Shown: one piece after another, positions 48,829-61,039 of the stretch | Layout: each line of letters begins with the position of its first letter | Numbering within the stretch: position 1 is the first letter of the stretch | From: Rhodamnia argentea | Taxonomy: Eukaryota; Streptophyta; Magnoliopsida; Myrtales; Myrtaceae | Assembly: GCF_020921035.1 (NCBI RefSeq) | Contig: NC_063155.1 | Location: 14,775,311 to 14,839,310 of the forward strand | Reading direction: 5' to 3' | Length of the DNA stretch: 64,000 nt | Notes under the pieces: model-generated | What the model saw: the letters and a program-made list of their open reading frames with translations, nothing else | What the model was told of the DNA's origin: nothing | Database searches by the model: none | Program-made: the position numbers and the translations under genes

Positions 48829-49381
48829 AAAATTGTCGGAAAGAAAAATTTCCAAACTTAATGCAGTCTTGTTAACTCAGTCCTAAACATTTTAAGTTTG
48901 CTAATTGAGTCATAAACCTTTTTCGGTCTTTTCCAATTAGTCTTATTGGCAAGAAATTGCTGACGTGAATGCTCGAAGTCCTACGTGGCACAACCAATGT
49001 TGACATGATGTCCATCACTATACATGGCCATGGCGCTTTGCTGACCGCGGGTGAGGGTTGCGATCCTTGTTCGACCTTGCTTAGATGCGGGCGGGGCTGC
49101 CTTGCATGATGGTTTGGGCGAGGCCGGCCGAGGGCCTAACGACCCTCATTGGCCACTAAAGAGGAAAACAGGAGGGGAAAAAAAAATAAAAACTAACAAA
49201 ATTTAGAAATATATTGAAATATTATTAAGACAACACCGACGTACCACGTAGGACAGTTAGCGTCCATGTCGGTGATTTTCGGTCAAGATGACTCAATTGG
49301 CAAAAACGAAGAGGTTTACGACTCAATTGAACTGAATTGACAAAAATGCAATATATTTAGGACTTTTTGGACAATTTTTCC
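48829..49381. mobile_element. Foldback repeat family copy D
   Basis: The left arm contains AACTCAGTCCTAAACATTTT and ends with GCTGACGTGAATGCTCGAAG. The centre is GC-rich (GGGCGAGGCCGGCCGAGG). The right arm has GTACCACGTAGGACAGTTAG, then TTTAGGACTTTTTGGACAATTT. The arms are inverted copies of one another, and no protein is encoded. Confidence 0.72.
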
Positions 49382-49567
49382 CAAATTGGTACCTTGTAAT
49401 TTATTTGTTACAAGCTAATTTCTTCTTCTTCTTTTTTTTTGTGAGGTGTTACAAGCTAATTTCTATCACACAAAAAAATCAAATTGATACGTTCATGAAA
49501 ATATTTACCCCAAACTAATTTTCATCTTGCAAGAAACCCCAAATTGGTATCCCTAACCCAAAATTAT

Positions 49568-50075
49568 TGTTGACACCGAAAATCGGCTTAGGCCTTAATT
49601 GGTTGCAAAGCCTGCGGAGATCACAAGGCCCACCAAATTGCACATGTTGGTAACCAAAAAACGGTAAAACAACCCTCGACTAGGGAGGAGCGTCGGGCAC
49701 ACTAGAGCTCGGTTGGAGCAAAATATCGATGACATTATTATGTCGGTACGTCATGCCAATGGTTATGCACAGTAATAAAGTACGTGTTTTAAACCGTTTA
49801 AAGGATAGGAGAGTGGTTACGGAGGTAGATCCGGAATTTTCGAGACAAGGTGCACGTGAAGAAACCGCAAGAGACAGTTTTACCTTGCACTAGTCTATAA
49901 ATAGTCATACATGGCTCTTTGTTATGGACGAATAAATCAACAATCAAATACTTGTCATTTTGCTCTTATCAAGCACTTACTTTATTGCACTTTATTTTAT
50001 CGTCATGTTTATCGTTTTTTGCCATTTATTTACTTCCAGTCCGGAATCGTTACAAGAGCCCGTTTAAAATAATAA
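49568..50075 (+). mobile_element. Candidate LTR fragment
   Basis: TGTTGACACCGAAAATCGG at 49568 resembles an LTR start, similar to the 10189 element. A TATAAATA box at 49896-49903 and an AT-rich leader follow. The 3' border and a target duplication could not be found, so the span is approximate. Confidence 0.3.
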
Positions 50076-51118
50076 ATTAGAAAGCTTGACGCTTATCGGT
50101 GAAATATCTTTCATCGCGGATCATTTCCGGCGAAACAATTACCTTCCGTCCAAATGCATGCATGTCAAAACATGAGATTTTTTCACATAAAATCTGTCAT
50201 TCTACATGTCACATCTGTCATGTAGCTGTTTATCGCATGTATCGCCATGTCTATATCTTAATAAGACATCGGGCTGAATACAAACGTAATGTAGATTGGG
50301 ATAATGTAATGGTTTTTTATTTCCTTTGTATGGAAACTAACTTTGGATAAACGTGTTATAGTTACTAGTTTGAAATTTTATATGGAATGACGTGTTAACA
50401 GAGTACGGATTCGAGATTTTTTGTGAAAGGAAAATTAATTTAAGATAAATGTGTGATAAGTATGGATTTTAGAATTCTTAATGAATTAACCCTTTCGATA
50501 AAAAAAAAATTGAAATTGACCTCCCTTTTTCTTTTTCTTTTTTAACTTTTTAACACAGTAGAATTTATGCCCCCAATGCTTGTTTGGGGATATAATCATC
50601 TGGGTTAGGTCACCGGTACGAACTTCTTGTCGGCCACAAATGGGGAATCAAATCAAACCACGTGCAGTCAAAGGAGACGAATGCTTTGCTTCTTCAATCC
50701 ACAACACGTCTGGTCACTTGGAAAAGCCACGGGTTGGCAATACTTTTAGTAATTTTCCACATAGTTTATGGTGCCATAAAGTTCTCACGTGAGCATTTTC
50801 TTTTTGTCAGAAAAAACATGTTCATTTACTAGGATAAAGTACGTGATTACAATCCATAAGATTCGGAGCAAAGTAAATCGCAAAGGTCCGAAAGAGTATA
50901 GAGAACTCAGTTAATTGGTAAATATTTTTTTCTTTGAGCTTTTGCAACCCAATCGGCTACTTTATAAAAATGTTCTCTTTTGTTGATATCAGGATGGCAT
51001 TTTTTTTTTGGTCAAGAAAATGAATTGAAATGGAAAGATATTCTAAATTATAACGAATAATACTATTGAGCAAACTTGTGAATAATAAAAAAAACTAAAT
51101 CGATCATGTATGAAAAGG
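50076..51118. other. Intergenic, no gene
   Basis: AT-rich. The short plus frames at 50099-50350 and 50580-50792 do not resemble known proteins. Confidence 0.4.
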
Positions 51119-52054
51119 AAATTTTTTTTCCAAAAAGTCTTAAACCTATTATACTTTTGCCAGTTCAATCCTAAATCGTTGTAATTTTGTCAATGTAATC
51201 CTAAACCTTTACACGTTTTGCCAATTGAATTTATCTCATCAATTTTGGCTGAAAATTAATAATGTGGACATTGACTGTCCTAAGTGGCACAACCAATGCT
51301 GATGTTGATACTTTTACCAATTCAATGATACCTTGATGTGAGACTCCTCATACCCTTGGATCCTCCACAATAACCAATTTGTTTGGGAAAATTGTCAAAA
51401 AAGTCCTAAACCTTTCACACTTTTACCAATTCAATGATACCTTGATGTGAGACTCCTCATACCCTTGGATCCTCCACAATAACCAATTTGTTTGGGAAAA
51501 TTGTCAAAAAAGTCCTAAACCTTTCACACTTTTACCAATTCAGTCCTAAACCTTTTTACTTTGTGCCGATTCGGTTCTATTGTCGAAAATCACTAACTTG
51601 GACGCCGGTCGTCCTACGTGGCATTGCCATGGCCTAGGAGAGCGAGAGCTAGCGACCCATGTTGGTCCCCGGGCGACAGCCGCGATGCCCTCGCATTGGC
51701 CCGGGAGGGCGAGGGTCGTGACCCCTCGTCTTCGGCCGCGAGTGAATCGCAGCTCTCACCCAAGTGTCGGTGACCCCTGCTGGCCCTAATTTGATGGGGG
51801 TCGGCGGCCTTGAAGCCAATGAAGGAAAAAACCGAAAAAATAGATTTTTTTAAATAAGAATATTTAAAAATTATTAATGTCAATGCTAACGGTGTCACAT
51901 AGGACAGCTGGCATTCACATCAACGATTTTTCGGAGAATAGGACTGAATCGACGCAAAATGGAAATGTTTAGGACTAAATCGTCAAATTTAAAAGATTTA
52001 GGACTGAATTAGCAAAAGTGTGAAAGGTTTAGGACTTTTTTTAACAATTTTCCC
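51119..52054. mobile_element. Foldback repeat family copy E, enlarged by an internal duplication
   Basis: The largest family copy. The left arm starts CCAAAAAGTCTTAAACC. A 109-bp tandem duplication interrupts it, and a second left-arm start follows (AAAAAGTCCTAAACCTTTCA). Then come GGACGCCGGTCGTCCTACGT, a GC-rich centre at about 51640-51810, and the right arm ending AGGTTTAGGACTTTTTTTAA. Confidence 0.7.
51311..51528. repeat. 109-bp tandem duplication, two perfect-looking copies
   Basis: CTTTTACCAATTCAATGATA begins at 51311 and 51420, and CTTTTACCAATTCA starts again at 51529, a constant 109-bp step. The two full units read identically, which indicates a recent event. Each unit contains GATACCTTGATGTGAGACTC and GGATCCTCCACAATAACC. 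Confidence 0.92.
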
Positions 52055-53186
52055 CATTTTGTTTACATTATCACATTCAAATCTAGATTGTGAAAGAAGC
52101 TTCTTAAAATTATTATATTGTCTCTTCAATTTGTTTACCCTTTTATTCAAATGAACTATACTAAAATGGAGTCATATCCGTTTATTGAATTCAACATGTA
52201 TGTTCTTCCACCCCGCTTTGTTGTAGGTACAGGTGGTGCGTTTTCACTTTTTTTTTACCTCTTCTACCAACAATTATACAAAAAAATTAGTCAAAGGCTC
52301 GGTCCACTTTGTCATAAATGCCTTTTTGTAGTATTTTATTTAACCTTAACTAGTTGAGCATCAAATGAGCCAACTCATCAAATGCAATTAAAATAAAATC
52401 AAAAGCAATTAAAATGAACACAAAGTATCACCAAAGTATATCAAATTCATCCGTAATCAACAAAGGTCAACCCCCATTGCAGTGAATATAGGCAAGAATA
52501 ACCCATTCTTTAATTATATAAATGATAGACCAACATGTTGAGATGAGTAGAAGAATTGTCACCGATTAGCAAAAATATACATGGTACTAAACATCTAAAG
52601 ATGGCGTACCAATTCAAGCGCAAAAGCTTTGATGTCAAGATTACATCAATTTAATGTTTTACGATTGTTAATAAAAGAAAATAAATCAAGAAATTTGAAA
52701 GAGAACATCCCCATTTCAGATTGTTCGAGCTGTTGAAGACACCAATTGATCGTGAATTGAACATGAATCGGACGATAAGAGGGAAGCGGAGCTAGGTCAC
52801 TACAATAAAGAGGGAGAGAGAGACTCACTTTGTTGTGAAGGAGGCTACGGTGATACAAGAAGTGAAGCTACGGTTATAGTGACAGACATTCGAGAGTGGT
52901 AGCGAGGCTCCCTGTGATGACGAAACTCAAACAAAGAGGACATGGAGAAGTTCGGCCGAGTCCGTGAACGCGAGAAAAAGGAAGAACGCACGTGAGAGAT
53001 GAGAAGAATTTTTCACTTCTCATTTATGTTAAAAACCTATTTCTAGGCTAAAAATTTGTCTCGATAATAGAAAAATTAAATTGCATTACCAAACGGATTT
53101 TTGTTCCATACATATTCCTAAGAATAGAAAAAATACAAAAACAGAGAAATAGAATGGTTGTCATTGCGCCCTTAATGTCATTCTTT
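52055..53186. other. Intergenic, no gene
   Basis: AT-rich with no recognisable coding sequence. 53000-53160 resembles the AT-rich arms of the 19540-20200 insert (ATAGAAAAATTAAATTGCAT..), a possible relic. Confidence 0.35.
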
Positions 53187-53461
53187 GGGAAGATTACTAA
53201 AAAAATCCTAAACCTATTACGGTTATGTCAATTTAATCTTAAACCTTTTTTTTTATTATTATTATTATAATTGAGCTTCAAACATTTTGCATTTGTCTCA
53301 ATTCAATTCATTCGGCTAGCCGCCCGTTGATGTAATGTCGTCGGCACTGCCATGGTATATTTTTAATAAAATATTATTTTTTTCTTTTTCTCTTCACAAG
53401 TCGACGAGCTTGAATTGGCACAATTACAATAAGTTTAAGGCTTTTTTGATAATTTTTCCAT
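53187..53461. mobile_element. Foldback repeat family copy F (short)
   Basis: The left arm AAAAAAATCCTAAACCTATT and the right arm AAGTTTAAGGCTTTTTTGAT flank a reduced centre, making a short internally deleted family member. Confidence 0.6.
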
Positions 53462-53964
53462 CATTGTTTCTTTATCTTAAAAAGGAAACTATGTTCATAA
53501 TGATTCAACTTGACTTTAGAAATCACAATTACTAAGTTGGCACATTAAAGAAGCACACATGGCAAACGTGGCAACAAGTTGGCACATATCCACTGCCTCA
53601 TCAAAGAAGCACACATACGCATCACATGGCAACAAGTCCATCAATAACTATCCCGTTTTAGCGTCCGGAACGACAAACGTGTCCGGCGCTCGATGAAACC
53701 GCGACGCTTTCGTTCGATAGTTTGAGGTTTTTTGGTTTCGAAAAATCGACGCGGAAGTCGAGTGTCAAGACCATCGCAATCTAGTACCCCGATTTGCATA
53801 CCAATCACAAAGGAATTGTACTTTTTTTTTATTGAAATGAAATTTTCATTTCACTCGAAAGAGAGGTACATCATTTCAAGATAAACATGAAAATTAAACA
53901 AATCAAATAAATCTGAAAAATAAATAAACTTGATTTTCAACCTAGTACCCCGATTTGCATACCC

Positions 53965-54117
53965 ATCACAAAGGAATTGTACTTGGAAGCTCTCGTACTT
54001 GGTGTCGTTTAAAAATCAGAAATTGACCCACAATCTCTCCAACAATTCATTTCTGGTCCTTGCGATCTCACACATTAAACAAGACACTTTCATTCTGGTC
54101 CCTACTTCGAGGATCGA
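53965..54117. repeat. Dispersed repeat, copy 2 of 2
   Basis: Partner of the repeat at 47060-47215, same orientation, diverged by scattered substitutions. The two share the TTCATTTCTGG and CATTCTGGTCC phrases. Confidence 0.65.
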
Positions 54118-54885
54118 GCGAATGGTACATTTGACCAAACAAGTCTACGGTGGAGTCAGTGAGGAACCGTTGCTTTCATTCACAAAATTTTCGCGACTGA
54201 GCTCTCAATTCCGGCCTCTCCAAGCAAAATACTTGACATCCACCAAACCACAAATGAGAGCGATATTTCAGTCGAAAACTACTACCCCAGGCCATCAAAT
54301 CCAAACGTGACTTTGATGACGATCGGCGTCTCGAGCAGCCGGTCTTCCAGGGCCCCGGTCCTTTTCGGCGGTCGGAGGTTTTCTCTTCTAGATGTTTGAA
54401 TGGCGCGCGCAAGTCGCGAGGATCGTTATCATCTGAGGGAGGAATGATCTGAAAACGTGTAGGGAGTTGGCTTCTAATCAAAATTGCCTTTGCTGTGTGG
54501 TCCAACGATGGTGGCGTGGGGGGGACCATCCTTATGCTTTTGTCTTTTGGGATGGTAAACTGATGGGGAACCTCCAAAAACAATCTTATTGGAATTCTTG
54601 GCCATCTAGACTACTTCATCAGTTCACTTCAAAATTCTGTACAAAAACAGGCAGGTCAACTTCATTTCGCTTCTCTGACCAAAAAAAAAAAAAAAACTTC
54701 ATTTCGCTTCAAATTCACACAACTGTGCCTTGCAAATGCGCCGGGCGTCGAAGGGCGATATCCCGTTGTAAGAACTTCAAAGCGCGCGTGCGTTCTTCGC
54801 TCCTCTACCTCTCTAGCTGACTTACCGATTTTGATCCAAGCAACTTAATGGGACTAGGGTTTTTCGTTTTCTAATTCTCCTGCTC
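54118..54885. other. Intergenic, no gene
   Basis: Mirrored frames on both strands (54176-54583 minus, 54467-54820 plus) match no protein family I know. Confidence 0.4.
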
Positions 54886-54890
54886 CTGCT

Positions 54891-55298
54891 GTGAATTTAT
54901 TGCCTTTTAAGTTTTTTTGACATGATTGGTATCATGGTATGCAGATAAGTTTTTGCTCCTCATTCAGCTCAGAACAGATTTCAGATTAATGGTGAATATT
55001 AAGTTTCAAGTTAGGTCCTCCTGCTCCTGTGAATTTATTGCCTTTTAAGTCTTTTTGACATGATTGGTATCATGGTATGCAGATAAGTTTTTGCTCCTCA
55101 TTCAGCTCAGAACAGATTTCAGATTAATGGTGAATATTAAGTTTCAAGTTAGGTCCTCCTGCTCCTGTGAATTTATTGCCTTTTAAGTCTTTTTGACATG
55201 ATTGGTATCATGGTATGCAGATAAGTTTTTGCTCCTCATTCAGCTCAGAACAGATTTCAGATTAATGGTGAATATTAAGTTTCAAGTTAGGTCCTCCT
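54891..55298. repeat. 138-bp tandem repeat, three near-identical copies
   Basis: GTGAATTTATTGCCTTTTAA starts at 54891, 55029 and 55167, an exact 138-bp step. Units carry GACATGATTGGTATCATGG and TTCAGCTCAGAACAGATTTC. The only differences I see are a T/C after TTTTAAGT in unit 1, and the truncated end of unit 3. Confidence 0.95.
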
Positions 55299-55769
55299 AA
55301 CATATTATATCTGAAAGACTGATCATATATCTATCTACTAAAGGAAAAAAGGATCTCTGAGCATAATTGATCTGCAGCTTTATCAATGAAATGTGACTAA
55401 AATTGAAAAAGTCGACACGATGAAGGTAATTTTGTGACCAAACATGTCACATACACATAATTTGCAGATCAGAAGCAAGCTATTCTGAAAGCTAGAATTC
55501 TACCACGACCGAACCAGACAGGGCAGAAGAAGTAGAAAGGATTCTAAAAGCTAGAAATTCTACTGGAAATAATCAGACCACAGGGGCAAGTGGAGGGATT
55601 GTAGAGCAGTTCAGAAGTGAATTGCATGCAACAAGCAGCACTTAAACTGTAAGCTGTTCATACTGCAGTCAGACAAATCTAGCTAAACTAAGTCACAAAC
55701 CACTGAATCCTCTGAATGGTAGGAATCAGGAGCAACTGGGAGTCAGCAGGAGAATGCTTTCTCCTCTAG
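55299..55769. other. 3' flank of the 888-residue protein gene
   Basis: Probably includes its 3' UTR. A short phrase (GAAAGCTAGAATTCTAC / AAAAGCTAGAAATTCTAC) is repeated near 55490 and 55547. No gene. Confidence 0.4.
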
Positions 55770-58700
55770 TCATGGAGAAGTGACTTGCTTCAGCAATCTG
55801 CTCGAACGCCTTATTGGAGTGATGACCACCTCCTCATCTCCGTTTCGCTTCAATCAAAGACAAGCACCAACAATGTGAGATCAACTCTTTCGTGTTTACA
55901 TATAGACATCACTCTGGGAAAGGTCGGTTAGATACTTACGTGTTTGCATGCGATCTTCTCGTATGTGGTGAAGCTTCCGTAAGAGTGGGAACCCATGGAG
56001 AGTTCTGAAGAAGAAGAAGCCAGTGATTCCCTCCTGCAATTCTTCTTAAGTCTCCTCTCCTGGCTTTGTGCCTCATCATTGGCGCCCCTTAAACCCGTGC
56101 TGAGAGATGACTTCTTCTGGAAGCTGCTCATTTCTGAAGGGCATGGTTCTCCGGCTATGTCAACCTCGGTGGGACAATTGGGAGAAGACCACCTCTGCCA
56201 CATCGTATGCTCCACACTTACTGACACAGGACTGATGTTAAATTTCTTGGTCGCCCATGGCTGCTCCACTGGAGTTGGAACACTCATGGAACTGCTTCCT
56301 TTTTTCACGTAAAAGAAAGCTGCAGCTGCTGATAGACTAAGACCTACCAAAGCGAGTCCCACCATAACAAAGACAGAAACATTGCTTTCAGATTCTACAA
56401 TGGTAGAATTCTCTGCATCTGCCACATCGACTGCTTCGATGTTTTCTGAGCCAATGACTGTTTTTTGGTTGGACTCACTTTCATCACAATTAGAAACATA
56501 TTTCTCTCCTTGGAACTCTGCTGGTTCTAATGCTACAACTTGAACGGAGTCAGGCTTCTGTTGCTCCTCTTTGCCAGTCACAGATGTAGTCACAACCGCA
56601 ATCTCCTGGAATTGCTCTTCCTCTGGAAATTCCGGTTCACTTACTTCAGACGACAAATTGAAATCTTCAAGTTCAAGGTTGTGTGTTTCTTCCCCATCTC
56701 CAGCTACTTCTTGTTGCCCTGCAACAACAACTTCAGCATCACGCTGCTTGACAACTAGGGCCCCTTCAATCATCGTTAAACCATCATCAATCTGAAAACC
56801 ATCCCCCTCTTCAAGTTCCATAATACTTGTTTCGTCCACCTCTTCAGACACCATTTTGCATGCTGCAGCAACTTCACCATCATGCTGCTCGACAAATGGT
56901 GTTGCTTCAATCATCGAACCATCACAAATGTTCTTTTCAATCCACAGATCCTCTTGCAAGTCAGTCAAGTTATAATACCTGAAGCCACCGACTTGCTTGT
57001 CACCCTTCAAGTGGTCTATCAGCTCGGAAATGTAAGACACCGAATCACCATACAAATACCAGAAATTCTGAGCAAGCTCGTCGAAATCAACTCTGACGCT
57101 TTCAGCTAATTTAGAAGTCTCAAGGAGCTCGCTGAACCTCGAACCTTTGATGTAAGAACAATTTCTCAGTGGAGAATTAGCTCCTGCCATTGCCATGCAC
57201 GCAACAACTAAAAGGACAAAAACCAGAGAAACGCACTTCGTTTTCGTGAAAAATCGATGCTTGGACACTTTCTTCACTTCAGCGGCCTCTTTTGCCATCT
57301 CAAGACTAGCCGCATTTGCAATGGTTTCAAACTCTTCATCCACAAGCACCTCTCCATCACCATCCGCTTCTTTTGCCATCTCGCTAGTTGAAACATCCTC
57401 AGTTTCATCACTATCTGCTGCTTTTTCCATCTCACCGGAAGAAACAGCTTCAGGTTCCTTTAGAGAATCATCCACAAGCATCTCTCCATCACCATCTGCT
57501 TCTTTTGCCATCTCGCTAGTTGAAACATCCTCAGTTTCATCACTATCTGCCGCTTTTTCCATCTCACAGGAAGAAACAGCGTCAGGTTCCTTTAGAGAAT
57601 CATCAGATTGTGTTTCTTCAGTAAGATCAGTGTCTGAAAAGCCTCCGATGCAAAAAGTGTCATCAAGAGGATTACCATCTTTTTCGTCGCTAAGATAATG
57701 CATTCTCCTGGGGCTCGGCTTGTAATGAAGAAATTGCGGCCTTGGTGAGAGATAATTGAATTTGGGATCATAAGGTGGCATCAGCGGATCGGCATCAAGT
57801 GGTGCCAAAAGATGGCAGGGTGATCTGGGGGCAGGACTGGTCTTAAGATCCTCATTCACATCAACACAATCTGATGTCTCCGAGTCATCTAGAAGGATTG
57901 TCTGTACATTAGAGTCGAAAGCTACTTTCTTTCTGGAACCTTTCGACGATACTTCACAATTCGCATCCGCATGGTCCAAATCAGCGACGGTCGAATGGCG
58001 AGAATCTGCGACCACCGCCTTTTCCATTTCCATCTCTCGTTTCGAGTTGGATTCTTCTAGCTGTTCGGAGAGACTCACTGAACTGCAAGAACTTCTCAAG
58101 TCAGAAAGTGTGACAGAAGTTCGAACGGGCTCGTTCCGGTCCGTCAGTATCCTCTTCTTTGGCGAAGCATTGAATTTAGAAGCCGCAGAAATCGTCGGAG
58201 ACATGAAATTCTTTGGACTCTTGAAGGGAGCTACCGATTTGACTCGCGCTTGTTTCGTGCTCTGATCTTTACCATTCTCTTTATCCTCATGATCTCTGAA
58301 CGATGTTAAGCTTTCTCTACCCACAGAGAGACTTCGAGGGTAGTCTATGCACGAGATAACAAGGGAAAATTAGCAGAGCTCAGAGACGCAAAAGAATCTA
58401 AAGCAGAATAAGCTGTATACGTGCCCAATTACAGACAAGAACAACTCTCAACGGATTTCACCAGACTAACGCTCAAATCATGAGCCATACCCATCCAAAC
58501 ACAAGGCAAAGAAGTCGAACGATTGAAGAGAAACAAAGATGTACAAAACACTAGCTACCCTGTTTCTGAATATACTACTCGCGATTGACAGATCGTCTTA
58601 AAATACCCAATTCAGATGACGAACTCGACGCGTAACAAGTGAGGCCCGAGAAATCTTAGGATAACCAAAAGCTAAGATATTTACCATCTCTTAACCATCG

Positions 58701-58937
58701 CCTCATACGGGAAAACGGACCTTGAATACAGAATCGGTCGAAAAGAGTCGAACCTGAGGGGCTATTGGCGGGAGTGACCGGGTTGAACCCTCTCGAGTTG
58801 GGGACGATCGCGGGTTTCGAGAACGGGTTGCCGCTGAAACTCCTCCTCATGGGATTCCCGACCTCCGAGGATCTTGAACCGGGGCTGTGCCTGGTCGGGT
58901 TAGGGTTTTGGCAAGATTTGCTCGAGGGCATGGCCAT
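55770..58937 (-). CDS. Uncharacterised plant protein with two membrane segments, 888 residues
   Basis: Three minus-strand exons join in frame: 58937-58754, 58344-55940 and 55847-55770. Exon 1 (MAMPSSKSCQ..) ends GT after SPS. Exon 3 adds NGDEEVVITPIRRSSRLLKQ and a VTSP end, which gives a better ending than reading through the donor at 55939. The protein is Ser/Glu/Asp-rich. Near residues 305-392 two acidic 44-residue repeats read SDETEDVSTSEMAKEADGDG and SLKEPEAVSS. One hydrophobic segment lies near residues 428-446 (FVLLVVACMAMAG). A longer one lies near 715-740 (VFVMVGLALVGLSLSAAAAF) and is followed by basic KK. The conserved tail GSFTTYEKI..RRSSR suggests a basic, possibly nucleic-acid- or membrane-facing end. 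I know similar plant proteins only as unnamed transmembrane proteins, so no function is assigned. Confidence 0.82.
57351..57614 (-). repeat. 132-bp in-frame coding duplication
   Basis: TCTCCATCACCATC starts at 57351 and 57483, 132 bp (44 codons) apart. The two units differ at only a few bases, giving the doubled acidic repeat in the encoded protein. Confidence 0.9.
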
Positions 58938-59904
58938 AGCAGGGTTCGATGGACGTGGGGTTTCGTCTTTGAAAACGCAAGCTCGAGCCGACGACTCGAA
59001 AGGCTGCGCTTCAAGTGCTCAAAATCAAGATCGATATCGAGAGAGGGAAAGAGAGTAAATGGCGAGCGAGATTTGGAGATCGAAGTGGATTCGATTCGGG
59101 TTCTTGGTGCTTTTGATTTGATCTCGGTCGTTGCGTAACGGCTAGTTCTCGAAAGTGAAGACCAGGGATTATTTTCAAATGCGGAGCTTGTGACCGTTGG
59201 CTGGATTGGTGAAAAGGCAACGAGCCACGTCGGATGCTTTCGTTAAAAAGAATCCGGAATCCGGAATTTGCAATTTCCTTTTTCTTTTCTGGAAAAACTA
59301 GCAACAGAAAAAAAAAAAAAAAAAAGAGGCACCCGCCCATGGGTATGTAAATATGGAAATTAAATTAAATAGATAAAGACAAAGTGCAATACGAATTAGT
59401 TTTGGAAATAAATTTCAAAATTGTTGAGAATATCGATGATTATTTGAATTTGATATGGGTTTCGAATTTATCATAGACTTATATGATTATGTAGTCATAG
59501 GTAATGATAAATCTAGTCACTTAGAGCCGACGTATTCGCCGGCTATCGGATAATGCATGGGACTAGAAAGCTCGAAGGCAAAGACTGCGTACAAACCTCA
59601 AGAAATGAACCTTCTCAAAACACGAGCATGCAATATCGCACCCGTCCAAACTCTTATCGACCCAACAAACGAGTCGCCTTCAATCGTATGGATTTAGAGT
59701 TGGATGGACTTGATTTGAGAAGTCAAGCAAGGTTAAGGATTTGATAGGGTAAATTACAAGTTTTAATAATTGGTTCTAGAAGCTACGCAAATTTAGGGAC
59801 CAAACGTGAAAGGTTACTTTAATTTGCTGAGTGGACACATAAATTTTTAAGAATTATGTAGAGATCCATATCAATGAGGTCACATGATTTCTAACATAGA
59901 ATAT
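58938..59904. other. Promoter side of the 888-residue protein gene and intergenic sequence
   Basis: The 5' UTR/promoter of the minus gene lies in 58938-59300. An A-run near 59309-59327 marks repeat debris. No other gene is supported. Confidence 0.4.
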
Positions 59905-60212
59905 TTTTTTTTTGACATGTTCCTGGAAAATCTGGTATTGTATAATAAGTATTCTTATTTCCTTAAACCTACGCTATTATACAAAATCCTACTTTCCGTT
60001 TATTTCGCTGAAAATAAATATTTTAAAAAATACTTTCTTAAAAGTGACTTATTGTATGCTAAAAAAGTATTAGTCAATAAAAAATTTTTGTTTACCAACA
60101 ATAATTTATATATAAATTTTTTGTGGACAATAAATAATTTTCGCACGTTCATTTTTATAAATAATCACTTTCAAGAGAATCACTCATTTTTCGCGAAATA
60201 AACGGAGCCCTA
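59905..60212. mobile_element. AT-rich TIR-like element, related to 9485-9679
   Basis: The right end CGCGAAATAAACGGAGCCCTAA matches the right end of the 9485-9679 element (AAAATAAACGGAACCTAA). The interior shares AAAAATACTTTCTTAAAAGT-type sequence. The left border is not clear. Confidence 0.4.
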
Positions 60213-61039
60213 AATAATTCTCTCAAATTCTCCCCTTTCCTTTTCTTTCTTTCCTCTATTTTCGGAAAATAAAAAAGACAGTCTAATTTTTCACCCCATG
60301 ACAAAACGTATTTTCTTCGACAAAAAAAAAAAAAAAAAGACAACGTATTTTCTATTTTCAGAACTACAAATTATACGCCACTTTTTAAGAAAAATGTCCG
60401 CCTATCATATAACTGTCATGTGACTTGCGAAAAATACCCACGCCACTCTCCCCGTCTCCAGCACACTGGCACCGTCGTCCCTTCCCTCTCCTGTGTCTGC
60501 AAATTCAATCAAGCTTTGCACGTCCCTCCTCTCTCTCTCTCTCTCAAGCTCACGGCGGCCCTGACTCACGGCCATGGCTGCTGGAGGCCCCGCGACAAGG
60601 GATGGAGGCTGCAAATTTGGATTAGCCATAAGGGACTGCCGACAGCACTGGAGAGGGGTGTCGAACGCAACGCTTTAATCAGGACTCATACATAATTCGA
60701 CTCCCACTTGATGCTCGAATGATGGCTCGGGATCTTGCCTGAGCTTCAGTGGAACACGAGCTAAAAGCTCGAATGGCTCGCGAGTGCCTTACCTCGTTTC
60801 AAAGCCTCGCAAAATGCCCACAACGGAACATCGCTCGAAGAAAATATTGCATAAACGAAACATTGGTAGAAGCCACACTTATATAAGGTGTCAAACTGGG
60901 GAACATTATCAGTCAGCGAAAAGATGAGAGTGGTAATATCATCACCATCATATCACAGGGGAAACAGAAAACAGAGAAAAGATATAGTAGCTGCTGTTTT
61001 GAGAAGAGTACACAGGAGGAGCTGAAACATGGGGGCGCT
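60213..61039. other. Intergenic and 3' UTR of the eIF5-mimic gene
   Basis: No coding frame with known motifs. A CT run sits at about 60529-60544. The last few hundred bases should be the 3' UTR of the minus-strand gene. Confidence 0.4.

Noticed and set aside
54467-54820. 117-codon plus frame
   Set aside because: No recognisable motif. A shadow frame on the opposite strand overlaps it, and it includes a poly-Lys run from an A-tract.
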